IMG/VR virus record: IMGVR_UViG_3300008450_000533
Location: 1-21,681 of that record
From: a virus
Length of the DNA: 21,681 bases
Strand: one strand, 5' to 3'
Under the pieces are notes generated by a model that ran no database searches, was not told the DNA's origin, and was given only the letters and a program-made list of their open reading frames with translations. Below are positions 1-7,030 of this stretch, piece by piece. The position numbers and the translations under genes were made by a program. How positions within the stretch are numbered: the stretch's first letter is position 1; each line of letters opens with the position of its first letter.

Positions 1-25
1 GAACAATAATTTGAATTTCACTCAT
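1..25 (-). CDS. Start of a further gene, cut by the window edge
   Basis: An ATG at 25-23 overlaps the TGA stop of the preceding 189-aa gene in an ATGA arrangement. It opens a frame that reads M-S-E-I-Q-I-I-V before the window ends. The four-base overlap is the same coupling seen between the primase and nuclease genes upstream, which supports a real start. Eight residues are too few to suggest a function. It continues the same leftward gene set. Confidence 0.6.
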
Positions 26-591
26 TTTTTTAAACTTTGTAGGTACTTAATTGTTTCTTCTTTATTTTCAAGCAACTTCTGCTTTGAAGAACCTACCCAA
101 CGTTCAACATCACCGGCTTCAGTGACATATGAGGTGTTGGATTCATTAATTTCCTCGTCAATCCAAATATTAAAATCATTTATGATGCCATCAATATCCG
201 AATTGATAATGTGTTTTTCATAATCGTTCCATAAACCTTTAATTCGTAATTCTGTTTCAAAGTCTACTTGACAATCGAAACATCTTTTATATTGAAGATA
301 AAATAGTTTATCATTCTGCTTTTTCATGATATTACTACAACAAGGACAAAAAAGCGGCAAATGAATTGATTCCTTTGCTTTATCTAATTTAGTAATATTT
401 TGTTTAATTCCATTTTTGATAGTCCATGAACGACCATCAGCTTCCCAGACATCTCCTTCTTCGTAAAACTCTTGTTGTTTAGTATAACCGGTTCCGACAG
501 ACGTTTTCTCCCCGTATTTACCTGTCATTAGGTTACGGAGGCGTTGTACGTCCTTTTGTTGGAACTCTTTTTTTAAAACATTATCCGACAT
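22..591 (-). CDS. Conserved phage protein with a central zinc ribbon (189 aa)
   Basis: Function not recognised. The N-terminal 75 residues are charged and carry a stretch (about residues 13-70) of a style I associate with large T4-like phages, containing KYGEKT and GDVWEADGRSW. A zinc ribbon follows, with Cys82 and Cys85 in FCPCC and Cys104 and Cys107 in RCFDC; the 18-residue spacing is typical of a structural zinc knuckle. The C-terminal third is acidic and helical. No catalytic motif is visible. The gene begins one base downstream of the end of the 160-aa gene and its stop overlaps the next start, so it is probably cotranslated. A nucleic-acid-binding or protein-docking role is plausible from the zinc ribbon alone, but this is inference. 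Confidence 0.85.
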   Translation of the reverse strand: MSDNVLKKEFQQKDVQRLRNLMTGKYGEKTSVGTGYTKQQEFYEEGDVWEADGRSWTIKNGIKQNITKLDKAKESIHLPLFCPCCSNIMKKQNDKLFYLQYKRCFDCQVDFETELRIKGLWNDYEKHIINSDIDGIINDFNIWIDEEINESNTSYVTEAGDVERWVGSSKQKLLENKEETIKYLQSLKK

Positions 592-592
592 A

Positions 593-1075
593 TTATTTTT
601 TTAAGTTGTATGTAACTCCTGCATTGTTGAATACAGTTGTAAATACTTTTTCTATATAATCTTTAGTTATTTTTGGAGTTGAAGTTGCATGAATTTCATT
701 TCCTACTTGTTTCCAATTTGTTATTTTACTTAACAATACTGGGGTAAGTCTGTTAAAATCAGAGTCTGTGGTAAGTAAATTAGTAATAAAGGCTGAAGTG
801 TTAGATGCTGATTTTTCTGGGTATCCACCTTTAGCGCGTTGGGTTGGGGTGCCGTAGTGGGCTGTAAGTTTATCCATAATGGATTTATTTACATGAAGTA
901 AACTACTAAGGTATATCCCGTAATTAGCAGGATTGTTTAGAGCATTTACTAAATCTTGTATAGTAGAATCCCCTTGAGGGGTAACTATTATATCTTTAGT
1001 AATTCGAAGACGAGTAGATACGGGTTCATCCCCCATACCATTTTCCATTAAATACGCTAAACTGTATCTGCTCAT
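593..1075 (-). CDS. Hypothetical protein (160 aa), unknown function
   Basis: I do not recognise this protein. It is 160 residues, soluble-looking, rich in Thr, Asn and Ser, and has no cysteine motif, signal peptide or membrane segment. The middle part (about residues 35-75) is helical with a KLTAHYGTPTQRAKGGYP stretch; the C-terminal half has alternating short helices. It follows a 45-base gap that holds an ATATTTAT motif 18 bases before the start, so it may begin its own expression unit. The downstream zinc-ribbon gene follows after a single base. Its position among replication and nucleic-acid genes suggests a non-structural role, with no stronger evidence. Confidence 0.8.
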   Translation of the reverse strand: MSRYSLAYLMENGMGDEPVSTRLRITKDIIVTPQGDSTIQDLVNALNNPANYGIYLSSLLHVNKSIMDKLTAHYGTPTQRAKGGYPEKSASNTSAFITNLLTTDSDFNRLTPVLLSKITNWKQVGNEIHATSTPKITKDYIEKVFTTVFNNAGVTYNLKK

Positions 1076-1093
1076 AAATAAAGGTTGGTTTTT

Positions 1094-1101
1094 TATAAAT
1101 A
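1094..1101 (-). promoter_or_regulatory. Intergenic TATTTATA motif upstream of the 160-aa gene
   Basis: The coding strand reads TATATTTATAA here, 18 bases before the ATG at 1075. It is one of six copies in short gaps of this window. The plus strand reads TATAAATA, the T4 late-promoter consensus, but pointing away from the gene. Function unresolved: sense promoter of another type, antisense promoter, or an A/U-rich translation or processing element. Confidence 0.4.
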
Positions 1102-1105
1102 TACG

Positions 1106-1122
1106 AAAAAAAGGTACCCCTT
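1106..1122 (-). terminator. Weak possible terminator after the metallopeptidase gene
   Basis: On the coding strand the TAA stop of the 279-aa gene runs into AAGG-GGTA-CCTT followed by a run of T. A four-base-pair stem with a four-base loop before a T tract is the outline of an intrinsic terminator, but the stem is very short. This gap (45 bases) is the largest fully contained in the window. Low confidence. Confidence 0.2.
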
Positions 1123-1960
1123 ACAACGAATTTTCCCAGCTTCTAAAGTACATATTTCCTTTACTATAAGCTTCTAATTCTAATTCTTTTAAATATTCAT
1201 CCTCATTTATGTTGTGTCCATCAATCCCTTGAATTTTACCTTCAAGATTTTGTTTATGATGAATCATTTCATGAGCATATGAACGTAATATATCTTTTGG
1301 ATGCCTACCACAAGTATATAAAACAATACATTTAGTATTTGGATCATAATGTGCAGTACGTCCTAATATATCACTAGCATTTTCTTTATCATCCTCTATA
1401 AATGTAACATCAGGAAGTGGGTCTAAATCTAAACCGTTATCCATCATAAACATTGTAAGAGATACTAATTTATCTCTAAATTCTTTATTGTGTTCTAATC
1501 CTTTTTTAGTGATATTAGACACTACAATTTTATCTTTATGCTTATTAACTTTAAAATCAGATGGTACTACATTTTTGATATGATCCTTATAGTAATCAAC
1601 TCTATTAGAATCAGATGAAATGTTTAAATCTATATCCTGGTTTTGTAGTGGTTCAAAAAAATCATTAGAAGAAGGTTGTTGGGGGGTATTATCATGTTCA
1701 CATTTGTGGCACACATATAAGTCACTTCCTCCATCTTTAATTTTCCAAGTCCAACCACATTCATCACAAACAATAGAATCACCTTGAATTTCTTCATCAA
1801 CAAATGAAGTTATTTCGTCACCTTCATACACATATAATTCTTCAGTTGAAGGTTTAACTTTAGATAAATCTAGTTTTTCTAAAATTGGACGAATTAAATC
1901 AATAGACTTTTTAGAGTATTTTTCTTCAAAATATTGTATCACATCAGATTTTTGAGGCAT
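1121..1960 (-). CDS. Putative zinc metallopeptidase with N-terminal zinc ribbon (279 aa)
   Basis: The C-terminal part contains HEMIHHKQ at residues 230-237, a classic HExxH zinc-peptidase site (His230, Glu231, His234), followed by an ELELEAY stretch near 259-265 that could supply the third zinc ligand, as in gluzincin-type enzymes. A separate zinc ribbon lies near the N-terminus: Cys65 and Cys68 in CDECGW, then Cys84 and Cys87 in CHKCEHD. I associate this ribbon with marine phage proteins, where it appears as a mobile domain. The two zinc sites are joined by a polar linker (about residues 88-125) and an alpha/beta region. No signal peptide or membrane segment is seen, so a cytoplasmic or virion-borne enzyme is likely. 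Substrate unknown; candidates are phage protein maturation or a host target. The catalytic call is good, the role open. Confidence 0.8.
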   Translation of the reverse strand: MPQKSDVIQYFEEKYSKKSIDLIRPILEKLDLSKVKPSTEELYVYEGDEITSFVDEEIQGDSIVCDECGWTWKIKDGGSDLYVCHKCEHDNTPQQPSSNDFFEPLQNQDIDLNISSDSNRVDYYKDHIKNVVPSDFKVNKHKDKIVVSNITKKGLEHNKEFRDKLVSLTMFMMDNGLDLDPLPDVTFIEDDKENASDILGRTAHYDPNTKCIVLYTCGRHPKDILRSYAHEMIHHKQNLEGKIQGIDGHNINEDEYLKELELEAYSKGNMYFRSWENSL

Positions 1961-1974
1961 AGCATACGTTTAGC

Positions 1975-1982
1975 TATAAATA
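1975..1982 (-). promoter_or_regulatory. Intergenic TATTTATA motif upstream of the metallopeptidase gene
   Basis: The coding strand reads TAATATTTATAG. The TAA is the stop codon of the upstream PD-(D/E)XK nuclease gene, and the motif follows it directly, 14 bases before the ATG at 1960. Same orientation as the other gap copies. Confidence 0.4.
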
Positions 1983-2753
1983 TTAAATGTCTTCCCGTTT
2001 TGCTGTTGTTCTAAATGATTCAAATGAAGGAGATGATGTTGGATTTTCTAAATCAAATAACGTACGTACTGTTCTAAAAATATTTAAATTTTCTTCTTGT
2101 GTACGTTCTGATTCTACTACTTCCCAGCCCTTGCCTTGCATTTTATCTTTTTTAGGCCCACGCTTAGATGATTTTAGCCATAATATTCCTTGGCGTTGAG
2201 CATCCTTCCCATAACATTCTTTATAACACTGTGTATAAACTGCAGTTTGCAGTTCATATGTTGGTTGAATATGATTAGAAGTTTTAACATCTAATACCCA
2301 CAATTCATCATTAATTTCACAAATTAAATCACAAGTACCTGCTACTTTTAATTCATCTGAAAATAAGTGTACTTCAGTTTCAATAAGTTTAGGTTTATGG
2401 GTTTCCCAAAATTCTACAAAATGTAAAAACATCTGCCACACATCTGGGTTATGTTGTGGGTAGCCATTTTTGTCTAGGAATTTTAATTCAGCTCCGTTTA
2501 AGTATTCTTCCACCATTTCATGGACTTGAGTGCCTTCTTCAGCTGCTTTTTTAACAATATATTCTGAGGCGTAACCTACTTTTTTAAGCCAATCCTCAAA
2601 ATGTCTGCCTTTAGGATAGTATCCTAAGACATACGTTACAGAGGGATAATAATTACCGTTTCGCCTATAAAATCGTGAGTCAGGTAATGTAATTTGTTTA
2701 TGATCGTCAGATATTTCTAAAATACGATTATAAGAATGTTTAATTGTACTCAT
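1983..2753 (-). CDS. RecB/Cas4-like PD-(D/E)XK nuclease (256 aa)
   Basis: The motifs of the RecB/Cas4/AddB-type nuclease family are visible in order: GTQVHEM with His78 (motif I), a Glu-rich strand near 125-127, GTCDL with Asp142 (motif II), VLDVKTS with Asp155 and Lys157 (motif III), and a downstream QTAVY with Gln169 and Tyr173 (motif IV, QxxxY). This is the expected active site for a metal-dependent DNA exonuclease. The four cysteines of an iron-sulphur cluster, as in Cas4, are not visible. The ATG at 2753 overlaps the primase stop (ATGA), so the two are translationally coupled, pointing to replication, recombination or degradation of host DNA. The C-terminus (about 200-256) is basic and polar and may bind DNA. 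The family assignment is strong, the exact process inferred. Confidence 0.88.
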   Translation of the reverse strand: MSTIKHSYNRILEISDDHKQITLPDSRFYRRNGNYYPSVTYVLGYYPKGRHFEDWLKKVGYASEYIVKKAAEEGTQVHEMVEEYLNGAELKFLDKNGYPQHNPDVWQMFLHFVEFWETHKPKLIETEVHLFSDELKVAGTCDLICEINDELWVLDVKTSNHIQPTYELQTAVYTQCYKECYGKDAQRQGILWLKSSKRGPKKDKMQGKGWEVVESERTQEENLNIFRTVRTLFDLENPTSSPSFESFRTTAKREDI

Positions 2754-3682
2754 ACTAATTCTAATTTTTTCTCAAATAAGTTTGAGAAGGTTAATGGTTG
2801 AGTGGTTTGAATTAACTTAGTAAAGTTTTCAAAACCCATTTCACTTGGATCTTTATCTTGTAACTCTACTAAATATACTTCTTTACCCTCGTTTAATAAT
2901 TCTTCGCAGAATGATAAAGCTTGCTTAATTGCGTCTTTATCTAATGCTATATATATTTTTTGTACCTGTGAGGTAACTAGTTTTTTCTTTAATTTGTCCT
3001 GGATGTTTTTACCTAGCAGAGGTATTACATTGCGTTTAATAGCCATCATATCAAATGGGCCTTCACATAAAATGATAGGTACATTCCAATTTATAAAAAA
3101 TTCAAATGGAACAATGTTTCTTGATACATTTGGATTCTTATATTTTGATCTAGAAAATTCTTCAAATCCTCTAGAAGTAAAATAATTTAAATTACCTTTT
3201 TCATCATATGAAGGTATAACAATCATATTACTGTACGGGCCATGTTCACAATAACCAATTTGGTACTTAAGTATATCATACTTAGTGATACCACGGCGTT
3301 TTAGGTAAGCTAACGCGCGTCTACCAATGAGATTATTAGATGTCACATCAGTTAGCGGAATAAATTCTTCAGGCAATTTAACGCGCTCTAAATCGGCTTC
3401 TGTGTGTTCGGATTTAGAAGTACCTACTAAAGAATATAGTGATTGAAGTTTATCAGGTGTGACTTCTAAATGTTTAAATAAACGAGTTAATTTTCTACCT
3501 TTAGTGTTACATACCCAACAATGCCAAGGATTGTCACCTTTAGCATTTGTATCCATATTAACCTCAAGTTTAGGTTTATGGTGTTTACAAAATGGACAAT
3601 GATATGCTCTGTTGTTTTTAGAGGTATTTTTACCTGCCCCCAAGACAGAATCCACCAATGTTACTAACAGTTGATTTACCAT
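2750..3682 (-). CDS. DNA primase, gp61-like (CHC2 zinc finger and TOPRIM)
   Basis: This would synthesise RNA primers for lagging-strand replication together with a phage helicase. An N-terminal zinc-binding domain is seen with Cys29 and Cys32 (YHCPFC) and Cys55 and Cys58 (WHCWVC), the pattern of CHC2-type primases. A TOPRIM catalytic domain follows: ILCEGPFD with Glu207 and Asp211, then IALDKD with Asp248 and Asp250, the acidic metal ligands. The region between (about 110-190) contains IGRRALAYLKRRGI, the substrate-binding linker typical of DnaG/gp61. At 310 aa it is slightly shorter than T4 gp61 (342 aa) and has no helicase domain, so it should act with a separate helicase not in this window. 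It starts 23 bases after the GIY-YIG gene; that gap lacks the A/T motif. Confidence 0.92.
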   Translation of the reverse strand: MVNQLLVTLVDSVLGAGKNTSKNNRAYHCPFCKHHKPKLEVNMDTNAKGDNPWHCWVCNTKGRKLTRLFKHLEVTPDKLQSLYSLVGTSKSEHTEADLERVKLPEEFIPLTDVTSNNLIGRRALAYLKRRGITKYDILKYQIGYCEHGPYSNMIVIPSYDEKGNLNYFTSRGFEEFSRSKYKNPNVSRNIVPFEFFINWNVPIILCEGPFDMMAIKRNVIPLLGKNIQDKLKKKLVTSQVQKIYIALDKDAIKQALSFCEELLNEGKEVYLVELQDKDPSEMGFENFTKLIQTTQPLTFSNLFEKKLELV

Positions 3683-3705
3683 ATTGTGGAATATATGAAA
3701 GAAAC

Positions 3706-4161
3706 TTAGGAAACAAAATCTCTTTTAAAAAACTTACCTAATATGTTATCATTGTAGCTATCTACAAGCAAGACATTATATTGGCATTGGTAGTGTAATT
3801 CCCAATAAGTTAATTCTTTTTTGGTGTTGACTATTTTAATGATGTCTCTTTGGAATGCTAGGTTACCGTTGGATTTTATTTCGGCAAGTATTTCTTTATT
3901 AGAACCCCAATATGTAACCCAATCAGATTCTTTTTGTACTTTTTTAGTGGTTGCTTTTCTACCAGGACCAGATTGTTCAGCCAATTCAACTTTAGTTAAT
4001 TTTTTCTTTATATTGTGATAAAGACTTTTTTTACCGATATAAAACTTACCTGTTACTGTATTAGTAATTCTATAAATGAATCCAAAACTATTTTCTGGGA
4101 AGTCTTCTAAAGTAATGAATTCTTTAATTTGAGTGTTTTCATATCGAAACCAGTTATTCAT
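3706..4161 (-). CDS. GIY-YIG family nuclease-like protein (151 aa)
   Basis: The GIY-YIG signature is present as FIYRI (residues 28-32) and KFYIGKK (39-45), where the paired tyrosines Tyr30 and Tyr41 and Gly43 fit the catalytic beta hairpin. Further conserved-looking elements are SDWVTYWGSN near 79-88 and TYWELHYQ with Glu121, the likely metal-binding glutamate. A basic segment (about 50-78) suggests nucleic-acid contact. It is a single short domain with no separate DNA-binding module, unlike many homing endonucleases. It lies exactly at the change from structural genes to primase, two bases after the 284-aa structural gene. It could be a resident repair or host-DNA-degrading nuclease or a free-standing mobile endonuclease; the sequence alone does not decide. 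Confidence 0.8.
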   Translation of the reverse strand: MNNWFRYENTQIKEFITLEDFPENSFGFIYRITNTVTGKFYIGKKSLYHNIKKKLTKVELAEQSGPGRKATTKKVQKESDWVTYWGSNKEILAEIKSNGNLAFQRDIIKIVNTKKELTYWELHYQCQYNVLLVDSYNDNILGKFFKRDFVS

Positions 4162-4163
4162 AT

Positions 4164-5018
4164 TTAAAAATTTAGGTTTACTTGGAATAATGCTTCGTTA
4201 TGGAAATTTTTATTGTATGGTCTAGGAAGTTTAGCAGTTGCTAATAACTCATTGTTATCATTGTACAAGCCAATTGTAGTAATGTATGCTTGTGGGTTTT
4301 CATACCACTCAGGATGTATTATAATACCTGAACTACCTGAAATAAAGCTTGGATTAGATGGGTAATTATATTCTAGGTTTCGGGTTCTAATAAAGACTGA
4401 ATTGAGAGGAGTAGAATCTTCGTTTTTAAGAATAAAGGCTGAAGATGCAAGAGTAGACAAGTTTTGAGAGCTTATAATAATTCCTATATCTGGGAATACA
4501 TAACCATATTCTCCTGTACCTGTTCCGTAGGTGAATGCTCCTGTTCCTCCTGTTACAGTTCCAAGAACTAATTTATATGCTCTTCCACAATTGAATAATT
4601 GAGGAGATTCCATATTACTATTATCAGTATAATTTCCAATTTTTAAACTACCAGGTAATAAAGCACTTTTATATTTGTCTCTAGCAATTGATATAACATT
4701 GAAAGTAGGTTGAGATGATCCGTTCCAAGTAAATTCAGCATTGTTATCCCCAAAAACTATATTGCGTAATTTACCATATACAGCTCTTGGAGTACCAGAG
4801 CCATTTTTATTAGCAGTTGTTACACTATACTGTACATTAGATCTGTTACCTATAAAAATATTATTAATGCTTGGGTATATAACTTCAGTGCCTAGTCCTG
4901 GGGTAGTAGATGTAGGGATAGAGTTAATAAAGTTACCACTAGCATCTCTCCAACATGAAGTTGAAGTAGAAATAACTTCTAAGGTAAAATCTAAGGGATC
5001 TATTCTAGTTAAAGCCAT
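4164..5018 (-). CDS. Tandem structural paralogue C (284 aa), probable virion protein
   Basis: Predicted beta-rich virion protein, very poor in cysteine and rich in Ser, Thr, Asn and Gly. It is clearly paralogous to the 334-aa protein two genes upstream: both begin with an xRxDPxDF motif and share a YGxxRN...GD-N-A-F block, a PGSLxI block, a CGRAxxLV block, a PDIGxI block and NPSFISGS. The final 42 residues, starting QAYITTIGLYNDNNELLATA, align without gaps to the ends of both neighbouring paralogues. It is the last structural gene before the nuclease and primase genes. Proteins with this ending recur, as I recall, in marine T4-like phages near the baseplate genes. Tail-fibre attachment or baseplate periphery are plausible roles, unproven. 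No enzymatic motif seen. Confidence 0.82.
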   Translation of the reverse strand: MALTRIDPLDFTLEVISTSTSCWRDASGNFINSIPTSTTPGLGTEVIYPSINNIFIGNRSNVQYSVTTANKNGSGTPRAVYGKLRNIVFGDNNAEFTWNGSSQPTFNVISIARDKYKSALLPGSLKIGNYTDNSNMESPQLFNCGRAYKLVLGTVTGGTGAFTYGTGTGEYGYVFPDIGIIISSQNLSTLASSAFILKNEDSTPLNSVFIRTRNLEYNYPSNPSFISGSSGIIIHPEWYENPQAYITTIGLYNDNNELLATAKLPRPYNKNFHNEALFQVNLNF

Positions 5019-5022
5019 AATT

Positions 5023-6003
5023 TTATCTGTCTAAATTTACAACTATTGTCATATCTGTAGTTCTGCTAGTTGGTATAGGTTGTGATAATTTAGCTACTGC
5101 TAATAACTGTTGATCATCATCATATAATCCAACAGATGTTATATAAGGAGAAAATGAAGAACCAGTTACAAAATCCCATGTTTTTCCACTAGTATCTACA
5201 GTGGTACTATTCATTGGGCTGGTGTATCCGGTGGTTGAGAATATGGATGGGTTTAATGAATAATTAAATTCACTTTCTCTAAGGGTGCATTTATATTGGG
5301 TTTCATAAACAACTTTAGAACTTTGAAAATTTAAGGTTGTGTTAATACCCCACCAACCAAATATAGATTCATCAAATGCTAAAAAAGGAAGAACCGCTAT
5401 TCCGTGAGCATAATTGATAATACCTACTATTTGTCCGGCGTATGTTCCATTAGCAACTACTAATCCTCCTTCTCCATTATCTTTTACAGTAATTGTTCCT
5501 AAAACATCATCTGTAATACCAGCACATGAAAAACTAGTAGGGTTTATGTAATCACCATATAATGTACTGGGGATGGATATTACATATAAACTTGTTGAGT
5601 CAGCATTGGGGGCAGATCCAGAGCGAAAAGTTCGAGGTTGATATAAAGTAGTATCTAAAAAATTATCAAATCTACTATGTACATTTAGGGTAGCTCCTCC
5701 TTCAATAATATTACCATTCATATCAGTTTGAATGGTTTCCCCTTCAGGATTAGGAACTTGATTTGAATAATATAATTGTTTTATAACATTGTATACCTGT
5801 GTAAAATCTACATCTTGGTAATCTGCAACAATAAATCCACCATAATCTATGTTTTGCTCATCATCATAAGGGATGTTTGCTCCAGCATATTTTTTTATAC
5901 CAACCGCTTCCCATTGAGTGTCCCCAGTAAAAGTAAAACTTTTATGTGTAACTAAAGGTGTTATTATAACATCTTGTGAAGTAAGAGATTTGAAAGCACC
6001 CAT
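5023..6003 (-). CDS. Tandem structural paralogue B (326 aa), probable virion protein
   Basis: Beta-rich protein starting MGAFKSLTSQDVIITPL, a start style I recall from structural proteins of marine T4-like phages. The body (about residues 30-230) differs from paralogues A and C, but the last 90 or so residues contain FNYSLNPSIFS and the shared 42-residue C-terminal module beginning SPYITSVGLYDDDQQLLAVA. So it looks like a different N-terminal body on a common C-terminal module. The shared end may be the docking or trimerisation part and the variable body the exposed part; this is inference. It is separated from its neighbours by 4 bases on each side and has no Shine-Dalgarno sequence, so it is probably translated from the same message. 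Confidence 0.82.
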   Translation of the reverse strand: MGAFKSLTSQDVIITPLVTHKSFTFTGDTQWEAVGIKKYAGANIPYDDEQNIDYGGFIVADYQDVDFTQVYNVIKQLYYSNQVPNPEGETIQTDMNGNIIEGGATLNVHSRFDNFLDTTLYQPRTFRSGSAPNADSTSLYVISIPSTLYGDYINPTSFSCAGITDDVLGTITVKDNGEGGLVVANGTYAGQIVGIINYAHGIAVLPFLAFDESIFGWWGINTTLNFQSSKVVYETQYKCTLRESEFNYSLNPSIFSTTGYTSPMNSTTVDTSGKTWDFVTGSSFSPYITSVGLYDDDQQLLAVAKLSQPIPTSRTTDMTIVVNLDR

Positions 6004-6007
6004 TCAT

Positions 6008-7012
6008 TTAGAAATCTAATTTAACACGTATTAAAGCTTCTTTGGTAAAATCTTTTTTAAGTGGTTTTGATAATTTTGCTACAGCTAATAATTCATTATT
6101 GTCATTATACATTCCTACAGATGTGATATATGTTTGAGGATTTTGGATAAATGCATCATAAAGTATAGCTCCAGTACTACCTGAAATAAAGCTTGGGTTT
6201 TCAGAGTAATTAAACTCAGCGTTTCTAGCTCTTACAAATACAAAATCAGATGTTACTGTTTCTTGGCTGAGTATTCCAAAATTGCAGGTTCCAGTATTAC
6301 TTAAACATTCATTAGCAAAATCAAATGCATTGTCAGTATCAGTGTTTGGAGTTCGAGGTGTTGTAAAACCAGTATATTCTTGTATAGCAGCCGGATTAAA
6401 TAGTATAACTCCTATATCAGGAAGAAGATAACCAAATGACCCTGAGGTGCCTCCTCGAGCTGCATTAGTAACTCCACTACCATTACTACCTGATACTAGT
6501 TCAAATGCTCTACCACAGTCTAGATAAGTAACGGTAGTTACATCTCGGCTATTATCCGTTAATGCAAGGGCTGCATTGTTTTCAAGTCGTATATTTAAAC
6601 TTCCAGGAAATATAGTTTGTTTATAACGAGTACGAGCTAAAGATACAACATAAAAGTTAGGTTGGATTACTCCTCCAAAATTAAAAGTAGCATTCTCATC
6701 ACCATAAATTAAATTTCTAAATTGACCATAAATGGTTCGAGAAGGTGAATTACTAGTAACCGAGGCATAATATGGTACTGTTCCGTATCCATCAATATCT
6801 CCATATGCTACATTAAATTGAGGAGTAGCTGCTGTAGAAGAAGCAGGGTCAGATTGATATGCACTTACATAGTAATCTCCACTAGGGCCTGATCTCTGGG
6901 TTGTAGAGAAGTATATTGTGCTAAGAGAAGCACTATTAGTAGACCAAGCAGGTCCCACAACTGAGTCAGCACTGACTATAAAATCTTCGGGGTCTAGTCT
7001 TTTAAATGACAT
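6008..7012 (-). CDS. Tandem structural paralogue A (334 aa), probable virion protein
   Basis: Beta-rich virion-type protein paralogous to the 284-aa protein C. Shared blocks in order: LDPEDF near the start, YGQFRNLIYGDENATF, PGSLNI, CGRAFELVSGS, LLPDIGVIL, FNYSENPSFISGS, then the common C-terminal 42 residues from 293. Compared with C it carries about 50 extra residues, partly a Ser/Thr/Tyr-rich insert near 20-70 and partly a segment with two cysteines (ECLSNTGTCN) about two thirds along, absent from C. It opens the three-gene tandem set, 18 bases after the 219-aa gene; that gap has no ATATTTAT motif. No enzymatic motif, signal peptide or membrane segment is visible. Role likely in the baseplate or fibre network. 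Confidence 0.82.
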   Translation of the reverse strand: MSFKRLDPEDFIVSADSVVGPAWSTNSASLSTIYFSTTQRSGPSGDYYVSAYQSDPASSTAATPQFNVAYGDIDGYGTVPYYASVTSNSPSRTIYGQFRNLIYGDENATFNFGGVIQPNFYVVSLARTRYKQTIFPGSLNIRLENNAALALTDNSRDVTTVTYLDCGRAFELVSGSNGSGVTNAARGGTSGSFGYLLPDIGVILFNPAAIQEYTGFTTPRTPNTDTDNAFDFANECLSNTGTCNFGILSQETVTSDFVFVRARNAEFNYSENPSFISGSTGAILYDAFIQNPQTYITSVGMYNDNNELLAVAKLSKPLKKDFTKEALIRVKLDF

Positions 7013-7030
7013 TTATTGTTAATTTTTTAA

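Noticed and set aside
3706-4161. Intron-encoded homing endonuclease
   Set aside because: The flanking structural and primase genes are both complete with normal ends, so there is no split gene and no sign of an intron around it.
4741-5034. Open frame of 97 codons on the plus strand
   Set aside because: It lies fully opposite the start of the 284-aa structural gene and the end of the 326-aa gene, has no convincing protein character, and no other plus-strand gene is credible here.
4164-7012. Recent DNA-level tandem duplication
   Set aside because: The three genes are related at protein level, but their nucleotide sequences are well diverged and show no long exact repeats, so the duplication is old.
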